This document shows positions 24,744 to 32,395 of a stretch of DNA of 33,921 nt, one piece after another. Position 1 is the first letter of the stretch. Each line of letters opens with the position of its first letter. The DNA lies in the NCBI GenBank assembly GCA_902793335.1, contig CADBCZ010000032.1, positions 1,247 through 35,167 of the forward strand, written 5' to 3'. Origin of the DNA: an uncultured Lachnospiraceae bacterium. Its GTDB lineage: Bacteria > Bacillota > Clostridia > Lachnospirales > Lachnospiraceae. The position numbers were made by a program, and so were the translations under genes. The notes below the pieces were generated by a model. It made no database searches and was not told where the DNA came from. It worked only from the letters and a program-made list of their open reading frames with translations.

Positions 24744-25637
24744 TTAATAATTACCGTTCTTGAACATCCTCATCATCTCATTGGTAAGGCTGTAATTAGC
24801 CGGCTGCAGCTCTATATCTTCCCGTCTCACCCATTCTGCATACTTAAGCTCATTGTCATCCATGTGAATGGTATCATCTCCGTCAACATCACAATAAAAA
24901 CCAACCAGAATATCTCCGGCTATTCCCCATGGCTGAGACTTATAATAGGTTATATTCTTGACAGATAACCCCGTTTCTTCCATGACTTCTCTTGCTACAC
25001 ATTCCTCTAAAGTCTCCCCGATCTCGACAAAACCTGCCACCAATGCATTATAGCCATAACCCTGTCTGTATTTTGTAAGCAGTAATGAATCCCCATTTCT
25101 GACTCCGACTATCACAGCCGGATTTAACCGCGGATAAATGATATACCCGCATTCTTCACATTTCATGGCTCTTTCATTTTCTGAGTGAACCAAGGGATGT
25201 CCGCATCTGCTACAGAACTTTTGTCTTCCATACCATTCTGCAAGATGCATCGCAGTAAATGCCGCAAATGCGTTGATCTGCGGTTTCTGCGGATGCTTTG
25301 TAAGACTTCTGACAAGCTTATACTCAAAACTGTCATCGATTTTGATATTATCTATATCATTGCTGTTATATAGAAAGTAATACTTTTCATCAATTGAAAA
25401 CAGATAAATAAATTGATCGTGTTCAAATTCTCCGTCTTCAAAACATTCTGATAACTTGACACATTTTGTTTCCTTGCATATATCAGACAACTTTGGAAAA
25501 TCAAAAGTGTCATCCTCTTTATCTACTCTCACTAAGATCTGCCTGTCCTTATAAACTATTACATTATCCTCCGGTCTTATTGTCCTTTCCGGATAAAATG
25601 AATTGTTCAATTTATATGGCGCAATATCCTGAATCAT
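24744..25637 (-). CDS. nudC: NAD(H) pyrophosphatase / NAD-capped RNA decapping Nudix hydrolase
   Basis: A 297-residue NudC-type enzyme. A zinc ribbon uses C142, C145, C160 and C163. The Nudix box runs from G202 to L224 and fits Gx5Ex7REUxEExGU exactly (E208, R216, E217, E220, E221). The NADH-specific SQPW motif is at 234-237, but the usual following PFPxS is replaced by GIAGDI, so preference may differ from the E. coli enzyme. The family cleaves NADH to NMNH and AMP and can remove NAD caps from RNA. Its start overlaps the fliB stop by one base (TAATG), indicating coupled translation. Confidence 0.9.
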   Translation of the reverse strand: MIQDIAPYKLNNSFYPERTIRPEDNVIVYKDRQILVRVDKEDDTFDFPKLSDICKETKCVKLSECFEDGEFEHDQFIYLFSIDEKYYFLYNSNDIDNIKIDDSFEYKLVRSLTKHPQKPQINAFAAFTAMHLAEWYGRQKFCSRCGHPLVHSENERAMKCEECGYIIYPRLNPAVIVGVRNGDSLLLTKYRQGYGYNALVAGFVEIGETLEECVAREVMEETGLSVKNITYYKSQPWGIAGDILVGFYCDVDGDDTIHMDDNELKYAEWVRREDIELQPANYSLTNEMMRMFKNGNY

Positions 25638-26896
25638 TAACTTGCCCTCTCAATACTAAGTATATATTCTAATTCCTTACGCAAATTATCTGTGGTCAAA
25701 TTGGGATGTGCAGAAAGAACCAACTGTAAAGATTCATAATTATCATATGAATGCTCAACCTCTTTAGAATAAGCATGCGCTATAGACACCTGATCTTCAT
25801 AAGTAAAACTCTTATCATTTAAGACCCATCTTGCCACATCAAGTTCTAAAATTATAAGATATGAAACAACAGCAAATTTAACCTTGGTCAATGCATCATG
25901 ATCATAAGCTGAGCCTAAGAAATAACTGAAGATATAATAGACCAGTATATGTTCAAATTCATACTCCTTATCCTTATAATAGTTCATGAAACCATTCATA
26001 TTCTGCCAGTAATATACCGATTCAATGTGTTTCTTTCCTTCCGCCAAAGTATTTTTCCATTCAGGTATAATATTTTCAAGTCCTTCATAAATATCCAGAT
26101 AATTAAGCATACATATTACTTGCGGATGACCCGCGCACTGTACTTTATGTCCCATATACTCAGGATCGTCAACACATTCCTTCACATCCCATCCCTTAAC
26201 GTGTACTCTTTCTTCTCTATGATTTTGATATATTGCAATTAGATCAGCTATGGCGCTATATTCATTTTCATCAATTTTTTCCTGTAATTCTTCTGCAAAG
26301 GAAATAACATATAATGCCCTTAATACTACAGATATACTTCTGTCCTGCAATATACTGTATATTGTTTCACGTGCTTTGATAAGCTCATCAAACAGAGGTA
26401 CATCAAGTTTGTTCTCATGTCCGCGTTTCCAGAAGGCAAATCGGCTTACCGGCTTTAATTCCTTAAGTCCATATTCCCTGTCACTGCCCTCTTTACAAGT
26501 AAATGATATCTTATCCTGTTTAGAAAGCATTATCCTGCTCGCCTCAGGGCATGACATCGTAAGACTTACCTCCTTCAGATCATCGAACTCCTCAATATGT
26601 CTTGGGAAGTTGGTACATGTCTGACAAAGTGCTTCCTCACCCAGTTCAATATATATATCGCAAAGGTCATCATCATTATGAAACGGACATCTGGTACCAT
26701 TTAGAATGAACTGCTTATCCTTTACCCTTGTACATTTCTTCATGCGTTTTCCGAAATCACCTTTTTGCGACATATAGAATTTGAGAGATTCATCATCAAG
26801 ATCAATCTCCCAGTTATCACAGCATGAGTCCTCACATGCTCCACCTATGCATTTGAATTCTTTATAATACGAAACTGTTCTGTAATTCATAATCAT
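25637..26896 (-). CDS. fliB: FliB-family lysine-N-methylase-like protein
   Basis: A protein of about 419 residues. ATG codons at 26896 and 26890 both lie near the SD AAAGGA; the former is chosen. The cysteine-rich N-terminus (CIGGACEDSCCDNW) and a second cluster (RCPFHNDDDLC and ALCQTCTNFPR) are hallmarks of the FliB/YkgJ group and suggest a bound metal or iron-sulfur centre. In Salmonella, FliB methylates flagellin lysines. No flagellar gene is present in this window, so the target here could be another surface protein. Translation is coupled to nudC. There is no terminator between proB and this gene, so it may be read from the proB promoter. Confidence 0.75.
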   Translation of the reverse strand: MIMNYRTVSYYKEFKCIGGACEDSCCDNWEIDLDDESLKFYMSQKGDFGKRMKKCTRVKDKQFILNGTRCPFHNDDDLCDIYIELGEEALCQTCTNFPRHIEEFDDLKEVSLTMSCPEASRIMLSKQDKISFTCKEGSDREYGLKELKPVSRFAFWKRGHENKLDVPLFDELIKARETIYSILQDRSISVVLRALYVISFAEELQEKIDENEYSAIADLIAIYQNHREERVHVKGWDVKECVDDPEYMGHKVQCAGHPQVICMLNYLDIYEGLENIIPEWKNTLAEGKKHIESVYYWQNMNGFMNYYKDKEYEFEHILVYYIFSYFLGSAYDHDALTKVKFAVVSYLIILELDVARWVLNDKSFTYEDQVSIAHAYSKEVEHSYDNYESLQLVLSAHPNLTTDNLRKELEYILSIERAS

Positions 26897-27010
26897 ATCA
26901 TCCTTTTTCCAAATACCTATCACTATAACAAAACGAGTTTTGTAAAAATTATATTATGATATATGTGTCAAAAGCATCTTATGTCCCAATGTTATTTTAG
27001 CTGTTACATA

Positions 27011-27802
27011 TCATCCACGTCTCACAAAATGGGTTCCGCAATCCTCGCCCTCAAGTATTCTATATATATTTTCAGGATCACATCCATGAGCTATGTGCAT
27101 ATCTATTCCATGCATTGTAGCATATTCTGCCGCCTCAAGCTTTGTCACCATTCCACCCGTTCCTCGATTGGTACTGGTACCTGTGGCAAGACTTCTTATA
27201 TCATCATTGATATCCTCAACACGATGAATGAGAGTTGCATTAGGATCAATATGTGGATTGCAATCATATAGTCCTTCTATATCCGAAAGAATTATAAGTC
27301 GGTTAGCCTCTGTAAGCTTTGCAACAATAGCAGAAAGCATATCGTTATCACCGAACACCTTCTTCTCAGACTCTATTTCCGCATGACTTATCGAATCATT
27401 TTCATTTACAACAGGAATCATGCCATTTTCAAGAAGTGCCTCAAATGTATTTTTCAGATTACGGCGTTTTGCCTTAACCGCTATATCATCAGCAGTGAGC
27501 AAAATCTGTCCTACAATGTTGCCATACTCCCCGAAACATTTATCATAAATATGCATCAATTCGCACTGTCCAACTGCTGCTACCGCCTGTTTCATGGAAA
27601 CATCCTCAGGTTTTCTGGGAAGTCTCATCTTATTAACTCCAACGGCAATTGCACCCGATGATACAAGTATCACCTGATTACCTTCGTTATGAAGTGCCGA
27701 CAACACCTGTGCCAGCTTGTCGATAGTACGAAGCATCAAAGCTCCATTTTCTCCTGTCAATGTGGAGGTTCCAACCTTAACCACGATTCGCTGTTTTTCC
27801 AT
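27011..27802 (-). CDS. proB: Glutamate 5-kinase, short form without PUA domain
   Basis: The first enzyme of proline synthesis, converting glutamate and ATP to gamma-glutamyl phosphate. Amino-acid kinase motifs are clear: VVKVGTSTLT at the N-terminus, VSSGAIAVG, NENDSIS, and GTGGMVTKLEAA near the C-terminus. At about 263 residues it lacks the C-terminal PUA domain of the 367-residue E. coli enzyme; short forms are known in other Firmicutes. The start at 27802 has the SD AGGAG six bases upstream; an ATG three bases earlier is less well placed. proA is not adjacent. It has its own strong promoter. Confidence 0.92.
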   Translation of the reverse strand: MEKQRIVVKVGTSTLTGENGALMLRTIDKLAQVLSALHNEGNQVILVSSGAIAVGVNKMRLPRKPEDVSMKQAVAAVGQCELMHIYDKCFGEYGNIVGQILLTADDIAVKAKRRNLKNTFEALLENGMIPVVNENDSISHAEIESEKKVFGDNDMLSAIVAKLTEANRLIILSDIEGLYDCNPHIDPNATLIHRVEDINDDIRSLATGTSTNRGTGGMVTKLEAAEYATMHGIDMHIAHGCDPENIYRILEGEDCGTHFVRRG

Positions 27803-27848
27803 CATTTTCTCCTAATACATACATATTGAATTTTACAACTAACGAATG

Positions 27849-27877
27849 ATTATAATGCATATCTATTAAACCGTCAA
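27849..27877 (-). promoter_or_regulatory. SigA promoter of proB
   Basis: The minus strand reads TTGACG (27877-27872), a 17-base spacer and TATAAT (27854-27849), one mismatch from consensus and about 47 bases before the start codon. Confidence 0.85.
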
Positions 27878-27887
27878 ATCATAAAAT

Positions 27888-28781
27888 CTATTCTTTTGAA
27901 TTACCGACATATCCTACTACTAATTTATTATTTTTAATCATAATTAAATATTTAATCAAACTACCAACTATAAACTCGTATTTATATGTATTATTATTGT
28001 AAAAGTAAATGCAATCATCACGAATACTGTATACTATATATCCGTTTTCAACTTCTCGTAGAATTATATGTCCCTGAAGTTGTTGTTTCTTTCTAAAATC
28101 ATCTGTTGTAGTAATAAATTCAAATTCTCCGTCAGTATTTTCCCTAAACAGAAAACCATATTCTATTAATTCATCAAGCTGAACCTTTTCAATAATCAAT
28201 GCCAAATCATTATATAATTTTAATGCCTCTTCCTTTTTCAAATACTTCTTAATTTGTTCACATTCACTACTTCTATTCTGATTATTTTCGTGATAGTAAA
28301 TCAATAATTCAACTGTCTTTTTCCGATTATCTTTTATGATTTGTTTTTTACTTAATCTAGACGGTGCACCTGTAATTAATCGATATAATAAAACTAGTCC
28401 GATACAAAAACACACACAATCCGATAAATCATTTTCAGTATATTTAAATGGAATCCTATATGTAAACCATTCATTTTTCGATTGAACAATTGTCAAATTA
28501 TCGCCGACATTATCTTCTTTTTCATTTGCAGAACCATAAATTGATGCAATTTTAGTCTTTCCATCTATAGTAAACTCAACATCAATATATGTTTTTGTTA
28601 TACTTCTCCTACCGGATGAATTGTAATCCTCGTACTTATCAATAATGACTGCGTCTGTTACATAAAACAGATCATTATCGATTTTTCTTGCCACCTCAAG
28701 AAACGGGAGAGAAATGTTCGAAAAACAAAGCAAAAATAATTCAACCAAAATTAATATTACAATACCAATTTTTCTTAACAT
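27888..28781 (-). CDS. Membrane-anchored protein of unknown function
   Basis: About 297 residues from an ATG that overlaps the DHH gene stop by one base (TGATG). The N-terminus is a hydrophobic anchor (IGIVILILVELFLLCF). Residues about 40-110 look like a small beta domain of the DUF3592 kind (VEFTIDGKTKIASIYGS then GDNLTIVQSKNEW). A second membrane segment near 130 (CVCFCIGLVLLYRLI) leads to a soluble C-terminal domain of about 150 residues. That domain ends GYIVYSIRDDCIYFYNNN, which vaguely recalls SMI1/KNR4 (SUKH) proteins. Neither domain call is firm. The gene is AT-rich and its product looks accessory compared with the housekeeping neighbours. Confidence 0.6.
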   Translation of the reverse strand: MLRKIGIVILILVELFLLCFSNISLPFLEVARKIDNDLFYVTDAVIIDKYEDYNSSGRRSITKTYIDVEFTIDGKTKIASIYGSANEKEDNVGDNLTIVQSKNEWFTYRIPFKYTENDLSDCVCFCIGLVLLYRLITGAPSRLSKKQIIKDNRKKTVELLIYYHENNQNRSSECEQIKKYLKKEEALKLYNDLALIIEKVQLDELIEYGFLFRENTDGEFEFITTTDDFRKKQQLQGHIILREVENGYIVYSIRDDCIYFYNNNTYKYEFIVGSLIKYLIMIKNNKLVVGYVGNSKE

Positions 28782-29776
28782 CACTCATCTTCTTCCTTCT
28801 TGATATTAGCTTTAGTTTTCTTGATTACATCAAGGAATCTCTGTCTTATCTCAAATTCCGGGTTATTTCCAAGAAGTGATAACTTATCTGCTGTTATCAT
28901 TCCTCCTGCCATGGCAAAATGACCACCACCGCCGCCAAGGTCCTTCAAGGCCTCCTGCGTTACGGTTCCGGCATGATAATACATCGTCTCATTTCTCACA
29001 GAGAATTTATAACCACCGTTACGCTTAGCATATACAACCGCAAATTCGACCACATCAAGTCCCAGAATAAAATCAGATATCATCGCAACAAGTGCATCAG
29101 GACAGTCAAAAGAAATAGCTGCAAATCCAACATTACCATAAATCTGAATATTTCTTATAGCTTCACCATAGGCATGAAGGTCATCAATTTCCATATTATT
29201 TTGATACAAATTAATAATCTTCTGATTATCGGCAATCTTATGAAGATAAGAAAACATCTCTATGTCAAAGTCCGTAACACCTCTGTTAAATGAATCCGTA
29301 TCCATCTTAAGTCCGTAAAGAAGTGCTGTAGCAGTGTTAGTATCAAGCGTTGTATTACTCTTTACAAAATAGTCAGTAACCATTGAACTGCATGCACCAC
29401 AAATTCTAATATCACTGTACTTATATGAACAAGGTATCATTGTAGGATGATGATCTATCGCCGCAACCTCATCACCCGGAAAGTCCGTTATGTTGGAATT
29501 ATATTTCTGTGAATCCATTGTAACGATATAATCTGTTTCAGCCATATCAGAAATATCTTTGATATTTACCGCATTTATACCAAATACCTCTATCATCTTC
29601 TTAGTACTGGACTTATCAATCTTACCCGCATAGCAAATGGTACTCTTCACGCCATGCGCCTGCAAAAACACCTGCATTCCAAATGCAGATGCAAGAGCAT
29701 CAGGATCCGGGAAATTATGAGTCTGTAAATATACAATATGACCTTTGAGCAATTCCACGAGTGCTTTCCAATCCAT
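28781..29776 (-). CDS. DHH-DHHA1 family phosphoesterase
   Basis: About 331 residues from an ATG at 29776 with the SD GGGAGG six bases upstream. The longer frame to 29824 would overlap the preceding gene and has no SD. Metal-binding motifs of the DHH family are visible: HNFPDPDALAS (residues 20-30), MDSQKYN near 88, and DHHP at 108-111. The C-terminal DHHA1 domain carries GGGGGHFAMAGG (281-292). Relatives (NrnA, GdpP C-terminal domain) cleave short oligonucleotides, pAp or cyclic dinucleotide products. There is no sensor or membrane domain, so it is a stand-alone cytosolic enzyme. Translation is coupled to the downstream membrane protein. Confidence 0.85.
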   Translation of the reverse strand: MDWKALVELLKGHIVYLQTHNFPDPDALASAFGMQVFLQAHGVKSTICYAGKIDKSSTKKMIEVFGINAVNIKDISDMAETDYIVTMDSQKYNSNITDFPGDEVAAIDHHPTMIPCSYKYSDIRICGACSSMVTDYFVKSNTTLDTNTATALLYGLKMDTDSFNRGVTDFDIEMFSYLHKIADNQKIINLYQNNMEIDDLHAYGEAIRNIQIYGNVGFAAISFDCPDALVAMISDFILGLDVVEFAVVYAKRNGGYKFSVRNETMYYHAGTVTQEALKDLGGGGGHFAMAGGMITADKLSLLGNNPEFEIRQRFLDVIKKTKANIKKEEDE

Positions 29777-29816
29777 AACGTGCCTCCCTAATCTTTCTTC
29801 ATATATTTTTAACGCT

Positions 29817-30413
29817 TTAACCATGTAAATAATTGTATCTATACTCTTCTTTACAATCTTCTATATAATATCTTCTTCCCCACACCGGAATATAAATGTA
29901 TAAAATAAGATGCAAAACTGCAGTCAGTCCAGCCCCTCTCATATAAACGTACTCGCCCATTCTCCACTCAGCAAATGATAAAACAAGCATTCCACAGAAT
30001 ACAAAAATCAAATAATAATCACCAATCGGATAATAATATAAATGACTAAAACGAGAATTACCTATCTCTTCCCTCTTATGATCATAGTATATCTTTCTAT
30101 AATTCTCTGCTTTGTAATTATTTATATCAAATCCATCCCAATCAATCTCTTCATCACTATTTTCATGTATTGTGTTTTTTTCTACCGTTTTGTATGTAAT
30201 GGGGATTGAATGATTAAAGCAATGTCTCTTATTAATTTGATTTGAAATATAATCCTTTATTGCTAATATACCAATAGATACCAAAAAAATTGTCATCATC
30301 GCAGCATATATTATAATTGGCAACCATGATATCATCACAATAGTATATAACAAAACTATTCCAATAATTTTCCAATTAAACATCATTAATATATAATTTT
30401 TATCTGATTCCAT
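29817..30413 (-). CDS. Multi-pass membrane protein, unknown
   Basis: About 198 residues starting at an ATG (30413) with the SD AAGGAG nine bases upstream. Two membrane segments lie near the N-terminus (roughly 12-30 and 33-52), then an acidic cytosolic or extracellular loop (HENSDEEIDWDGFD), then two more segments (YLIFVFCGMLVLSFA and GLTAVLHLILYIYIPVW). No family is recognised. It starts a three-gene unit with the DHH phosphoesterase and the 27888-28781 membrane protein. Confidence 0.6.
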   Translation of the reverse strand: MESDKNYILMMFNWKIIGIVLLYTIVMISWLPIIIYAAMMTIFLVSIGILAIKDYISNQINKRHCFNHSIPITYKTVEKNTIHENSDEEIDWDGFDINNYKAENYRKIYYDHKREEIGNSRFSHLYYYPIGDYYLIFVFCGMLVLSFAEWRMGEYVYMRGAGLTAVLHLILYIYIPVWGRRYYIEDCKEEYRYNYLHG

Positions 30414-30526
30414 AATCAGGTTCTCCTTAGTGCAATACGTCATCTATAACCTTCCTAATTCTAACAAATAAACCTAAAAAAATCTATATAAAATAAACCT
30501 CTTGTAAGTCAGGAGAGCTATTATAA

Positions 30527-30586
30527 ATGAATCTAAACACTTTGACTGCTGTCTTTACAATAAGACAGCAGTTTTTTTATGCATAA
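30527..30586 (+). CDS. Possible 19-codon leader peptide overlapping a terminator
   Basis: A short frame MNLNTLTAVFTIRQQFFYA starts at an ATG nine bases after AGGAGAG and ends at TAA (584-586 in the 30 kb block). Its second half is formed by the terminator stem at 30545-30572 and its T-run. It could be a leader peptide of an attenuator, a small toxin-like peptide or a chance frame. An upstream -10-like TATATA (30485-30490) with a weak TAACAA -35 at 17-base spacing is the only promoter hint. Confidence 0.25.
   Translation: MNLNTLTAVFTIRQQFFYA
30545..30580 (+). terminator. Strong plus-strand terminator with no annotated gene before it
   Basis: ACTGCTGTCTT (30545-30555) pairs with AAGACAGCAGT (30562-30572), 11 bp with a six-base loop, followed by a T-run to 30578. 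The nearest upstream gene is divergent, so the terminator must belong to a short plus-strand transcript from the 30444-30544 gap or be an attenuator ahead of the spoVA genes. Confidence 0.85.
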
Positions 30587-30714
30587 AACCTGTACAATTA
30601 AGTAATACTATTTCTGTAAACTTACTTTAAACACTTTCAGAAAAGTAATCATACTTATATTTTAATTAAAAAATCCTGCCGGTAACATATACCTTCCGGC
30701 ATAAAGGAGTGTCC
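30587..30714 (+). promoter_or_regulatory. spoVAA upstream region
   Basis: The gap contains a CATACTT hexamer-like element (30650-30656) resembling the -10 of sporulation sigma factors F/G; no convincing matching -35 was found. A 6-bp hairpin TGCCGG/CCGGCA (30676-30681 and 30695-30700) lies directly before the SD AAAGGAG. No clear SigA promoter is visible. SigG control is expected for spoVA genes by analogy with Bacillus. Confidence 0.3.
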
Positions 30715-31335
30715 ATGAGCGAAACGATCTACATCAAATCAAACGATTGTGCTGAAGTTGAATATCCGGGAGTAATATTCTCTGATTTTCTTACTGTGTA
30801 CTGCAAAGATAAGAAAATAGAAAATGATATCAAAAATATGAACTTTTACAAATTTGATAAGCAGGGACAGATTGTAGTATCAATTCTTAAGGTGATAGAA
30901 TTCTTACAGGAAAAATATCCGTCTTATCAGATTGAAAACCTCGGCGAAGAGGATTTCATTATCGAATATAAGGTAAGGTCAAAAAATGAAAATTTAAAAG
31001 AATCCTTATCAACCCTTTTTATATGCCTTGTCGCATTTTTCGGTGGTGGATATGCGATCATGGCTTACAACACTGATATCGGAGCAAAAGAACTTTTTTC
31101 CTACATCTCAATGCTTTTTATTGGCAATGCAAAACAGGGAGTTATGCTTTTATCCATCTTCTATTCTATAGGACTTGGACTTGGAATGGTATTATTCTTT
31201 AACCATATTGGCAATCGCAGATTAACCAGTGATCCAACACCGCTCGAGATACAGATGCGTCTATATGAAAAAGATATGGGCACTACAATAATTAAAGATA
31301 AAAACAGACGCGGTGAAAGCTTAGAAGTCAAGTAA
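30715..31335 (+). CDS. spoVAA: Stage V sporulation protein AA
   Basis: A 206-residue protein starting at an ATG with the SD AAGGAG five bases upstream; the GTG at 30709 lies inside the SD region. The N-terminal soluble half (ETIYIKSNDCAEVEY, VILKVIEFLQEKYPS-type helix, NLGEEDFIIEYK) and two C-terminal membrane segments (LSTLFICLVAFFGGGYAIM and VMLLSIFYSIGLGLGMVLFF) match SpoVAA. SpoVA proteins form the inner-membrane channel that moves calcium-dipicolinate into the forespore and out at germination. It is the first of three collinear spoVA genes. Confidence 0.85.
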   Translation: MSETIYIKSNDCAEVEYPGVIFSDFLTVYCKDKKIENDIKNMNFYKFDKQGQIVVSILKVIEFLQEKYPSYQIENLGEEDFIIEYKVRSKNENLKESLSTLFICLVAFFGGGYAIMAYNTDIGAKELFSYISMLFIGNAKQGVMLLSIFYSIGLGLGMVLFFNHIGNRRLTSDPTPLEIQMRLYEKDMGTTIIKDKNRRGESLEVK

Positions 31336-31387
31336 ACATCATTAATCCAATAAATATATGCAAAAAGCTTTATAAAGAGGACATACT

Positions 31388-31846
31388 ATGAACGTAATAA
31401 GATATCTCTCAATAATCATATTCGGTCTGTCAGCAGGGTTTGCCACGGCAGCAGCATTTGTTGCATTTATCACCATACTCGGAATATTCTCTAAATACGC
31501 TGCAAAGACCAGAACCGCCGGAAACTGTTTATTATATGAGAATTGTCTTATGATTGGAATTCTCATAGCAACACTTTTACAATTCTTCTTATCATACAAC
31601 ACTTTAGACATTGAAACTCCTGCTCTTCCACCGTTTGCAATGGGGATAGCAATTCTGATAGCAATAGGTTTTTTCGGTGGCATTTACACCGGATTTCTTA
31701 TAGGCGGGCTCTCCGAGGTGCTTGACACTTTCCCGATATATGCAAGAAAGACTCATATAGCCAAGAACCTGCCTTATGTAATATGTTCACTCGCTCTAGG
31801 CAAAGGAGTTTTTAATATTATCCAAGCCGTGATGTTTGGGAGATAA
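31388..31846 (+). CDS. spoVAB: Stage V sporulation protein AB
   Basis: A 152-residue polytopic membrane protein. Hydrophobic segments include LSIIIFGLSAGFATAAAFVAFI, CLMIGILIATLLQFFL and AMGIAILIAIGFFGGIYTGFLIGG, then a conserved-looking EVLDTFPIYARK turn and a last segment. It starts 52 bases after spoVAA with the SD AAGAGG. Order and length match SpoVAB, which partners SpoVAA in the dipicolinic-acid channel. Confidence 0.85.
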   Translation: MNVIRYLSIIIFGLSAGFATAAAFVAFITILGIFSKYAAKTRTAGNCLLYENCLMIGILIATLLQFFLSYNTLDIETPALPPFAMGIAILIAIGFFGGIYTGFLIGGLSEVLDTFPIYARKTHIAKNLPYVICSLALGKGVFNIIQAVMFGR

Positions 31847-31860
31847 ATAATATAACAGGA

Positions 31861-31898
31861 AAGGAGTATATCCGAGCATAATCGGATAATATCAGAAT
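31861..31898 (+). promoter_or_regulatory. Unusual spoVAC ribosome-binding region: SD, hairpin, AUG
   Basis: The only good SD (AAGGAG, 31861-31866) is 32 bases before the ATG. The gap contains a 7-bp hairpin TATCCGA/TCGGATA (31869-31875 and 31882-31888, loop GCATAA). Folding it leaves two bases before and ten after the stem, bringing SD and AUG to a workable distance. A TAA in the same frame (31887-31889) excludes an upstream start. Confidence 0.5.
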
Positions 31899-32360
31899 AT
31901 GGAACAACAATTAAGTAATGAGGAATACAACGAATATGTTGAACAGATAACGCCCAAATACAATGTTTTCAAAAACTGCTTCAACGCCTTTTGGGTAGGC
32001 GGCGCAATATGTGTATTAGGCGAAGTTATTTTTCAGTTTTTCAGAAACAGACTTGGTGTTTCAGAGACAGACGCAGCAAGCTATGAATCGCTGATACTTG
32101 TTCTTTTAAGCGTTATCCTAACTGGATTAAATGCCTACGGTCACATTGCACGTTTTGCCGGTGCAGGCGCACTTGTACCGATTACAGGATTTGCCAATTC
32201 CGTCGCCGCACCCGCCATCGAATATCAGAAGGAAGGTCAGGTATTTGGAATCGGTGTTAAGATATTCACCATTGCAGGACCTGTAATCCTGTACGGTATC
32301 TTTACAAGCTGGATACTGGGAATTATATATTTCTTCGGAAAAACATGGGGACTGTGGTAA
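31899..32360 (+). CDS. spoVAC: Stage V sporulation protein AC
   Basis: A 153-residue membrane protein with the diagnostic SpoVAC core GAGALVPITGFANSVAAPAIEYQKEG followed by GIGVKIFTIAGPVILYG. In Bacillus, SpoVAC is the mechanosensitive component of the dipicolinate channel. It is the third spoVA gene here; spoVAD and spoVAE do not follow, because a terminator and a convergent methyltransferase gene come next. Its ribosome-binding region is unusual and described separately. Confidence 0.92.
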   Translation: MEQQLSNEEYNEYVEQITPKYNVFKNCFNAFWVGGAICVLGEVIFQFFRNRLGVSETDAASYESLILVLLSVILTGLNAYGHIARFAGAGALVPITGFANSVAAPAIEYQKEGQVFGIGVKIFTIAGPVILYGIFTSWILGIIYFFGKTWGLW

Positions 32361-32385
32361 TCCACAATCCCCTATCACGTTTGTT
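32347..32385. terminator. Bidirectional terminator between spoVAC and the methyltransferase gene
   Basis: GGGGA-C-TGTGG (32347-32357) pairs with CCACA-A-TCCCC (32362-32372). The spoVAC stop codon lies at the stem-loop border. A T-rich tail follows on the plus strand (ACGTTTGTTT) and a T5 run on the minus strand. Confidence 0.55.
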
Positions 32386-32395
32386 TAATATTTCA

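Noticed and set aside
26948-26971. TTGACA and TATAAT upstream of fliB
   Set aside because: The two boxes are only 12 bases apart, too close for SigA. Co-transcription from the proB promoter is as plausible.
27888-28781. SUKH immunity protein of a toxin system
   Set aside because: The C-terminal resemblance is weak, no toxin with a polymorphic C-terminus lies upstream, and the neighbours are a phosphoesterase and proB.
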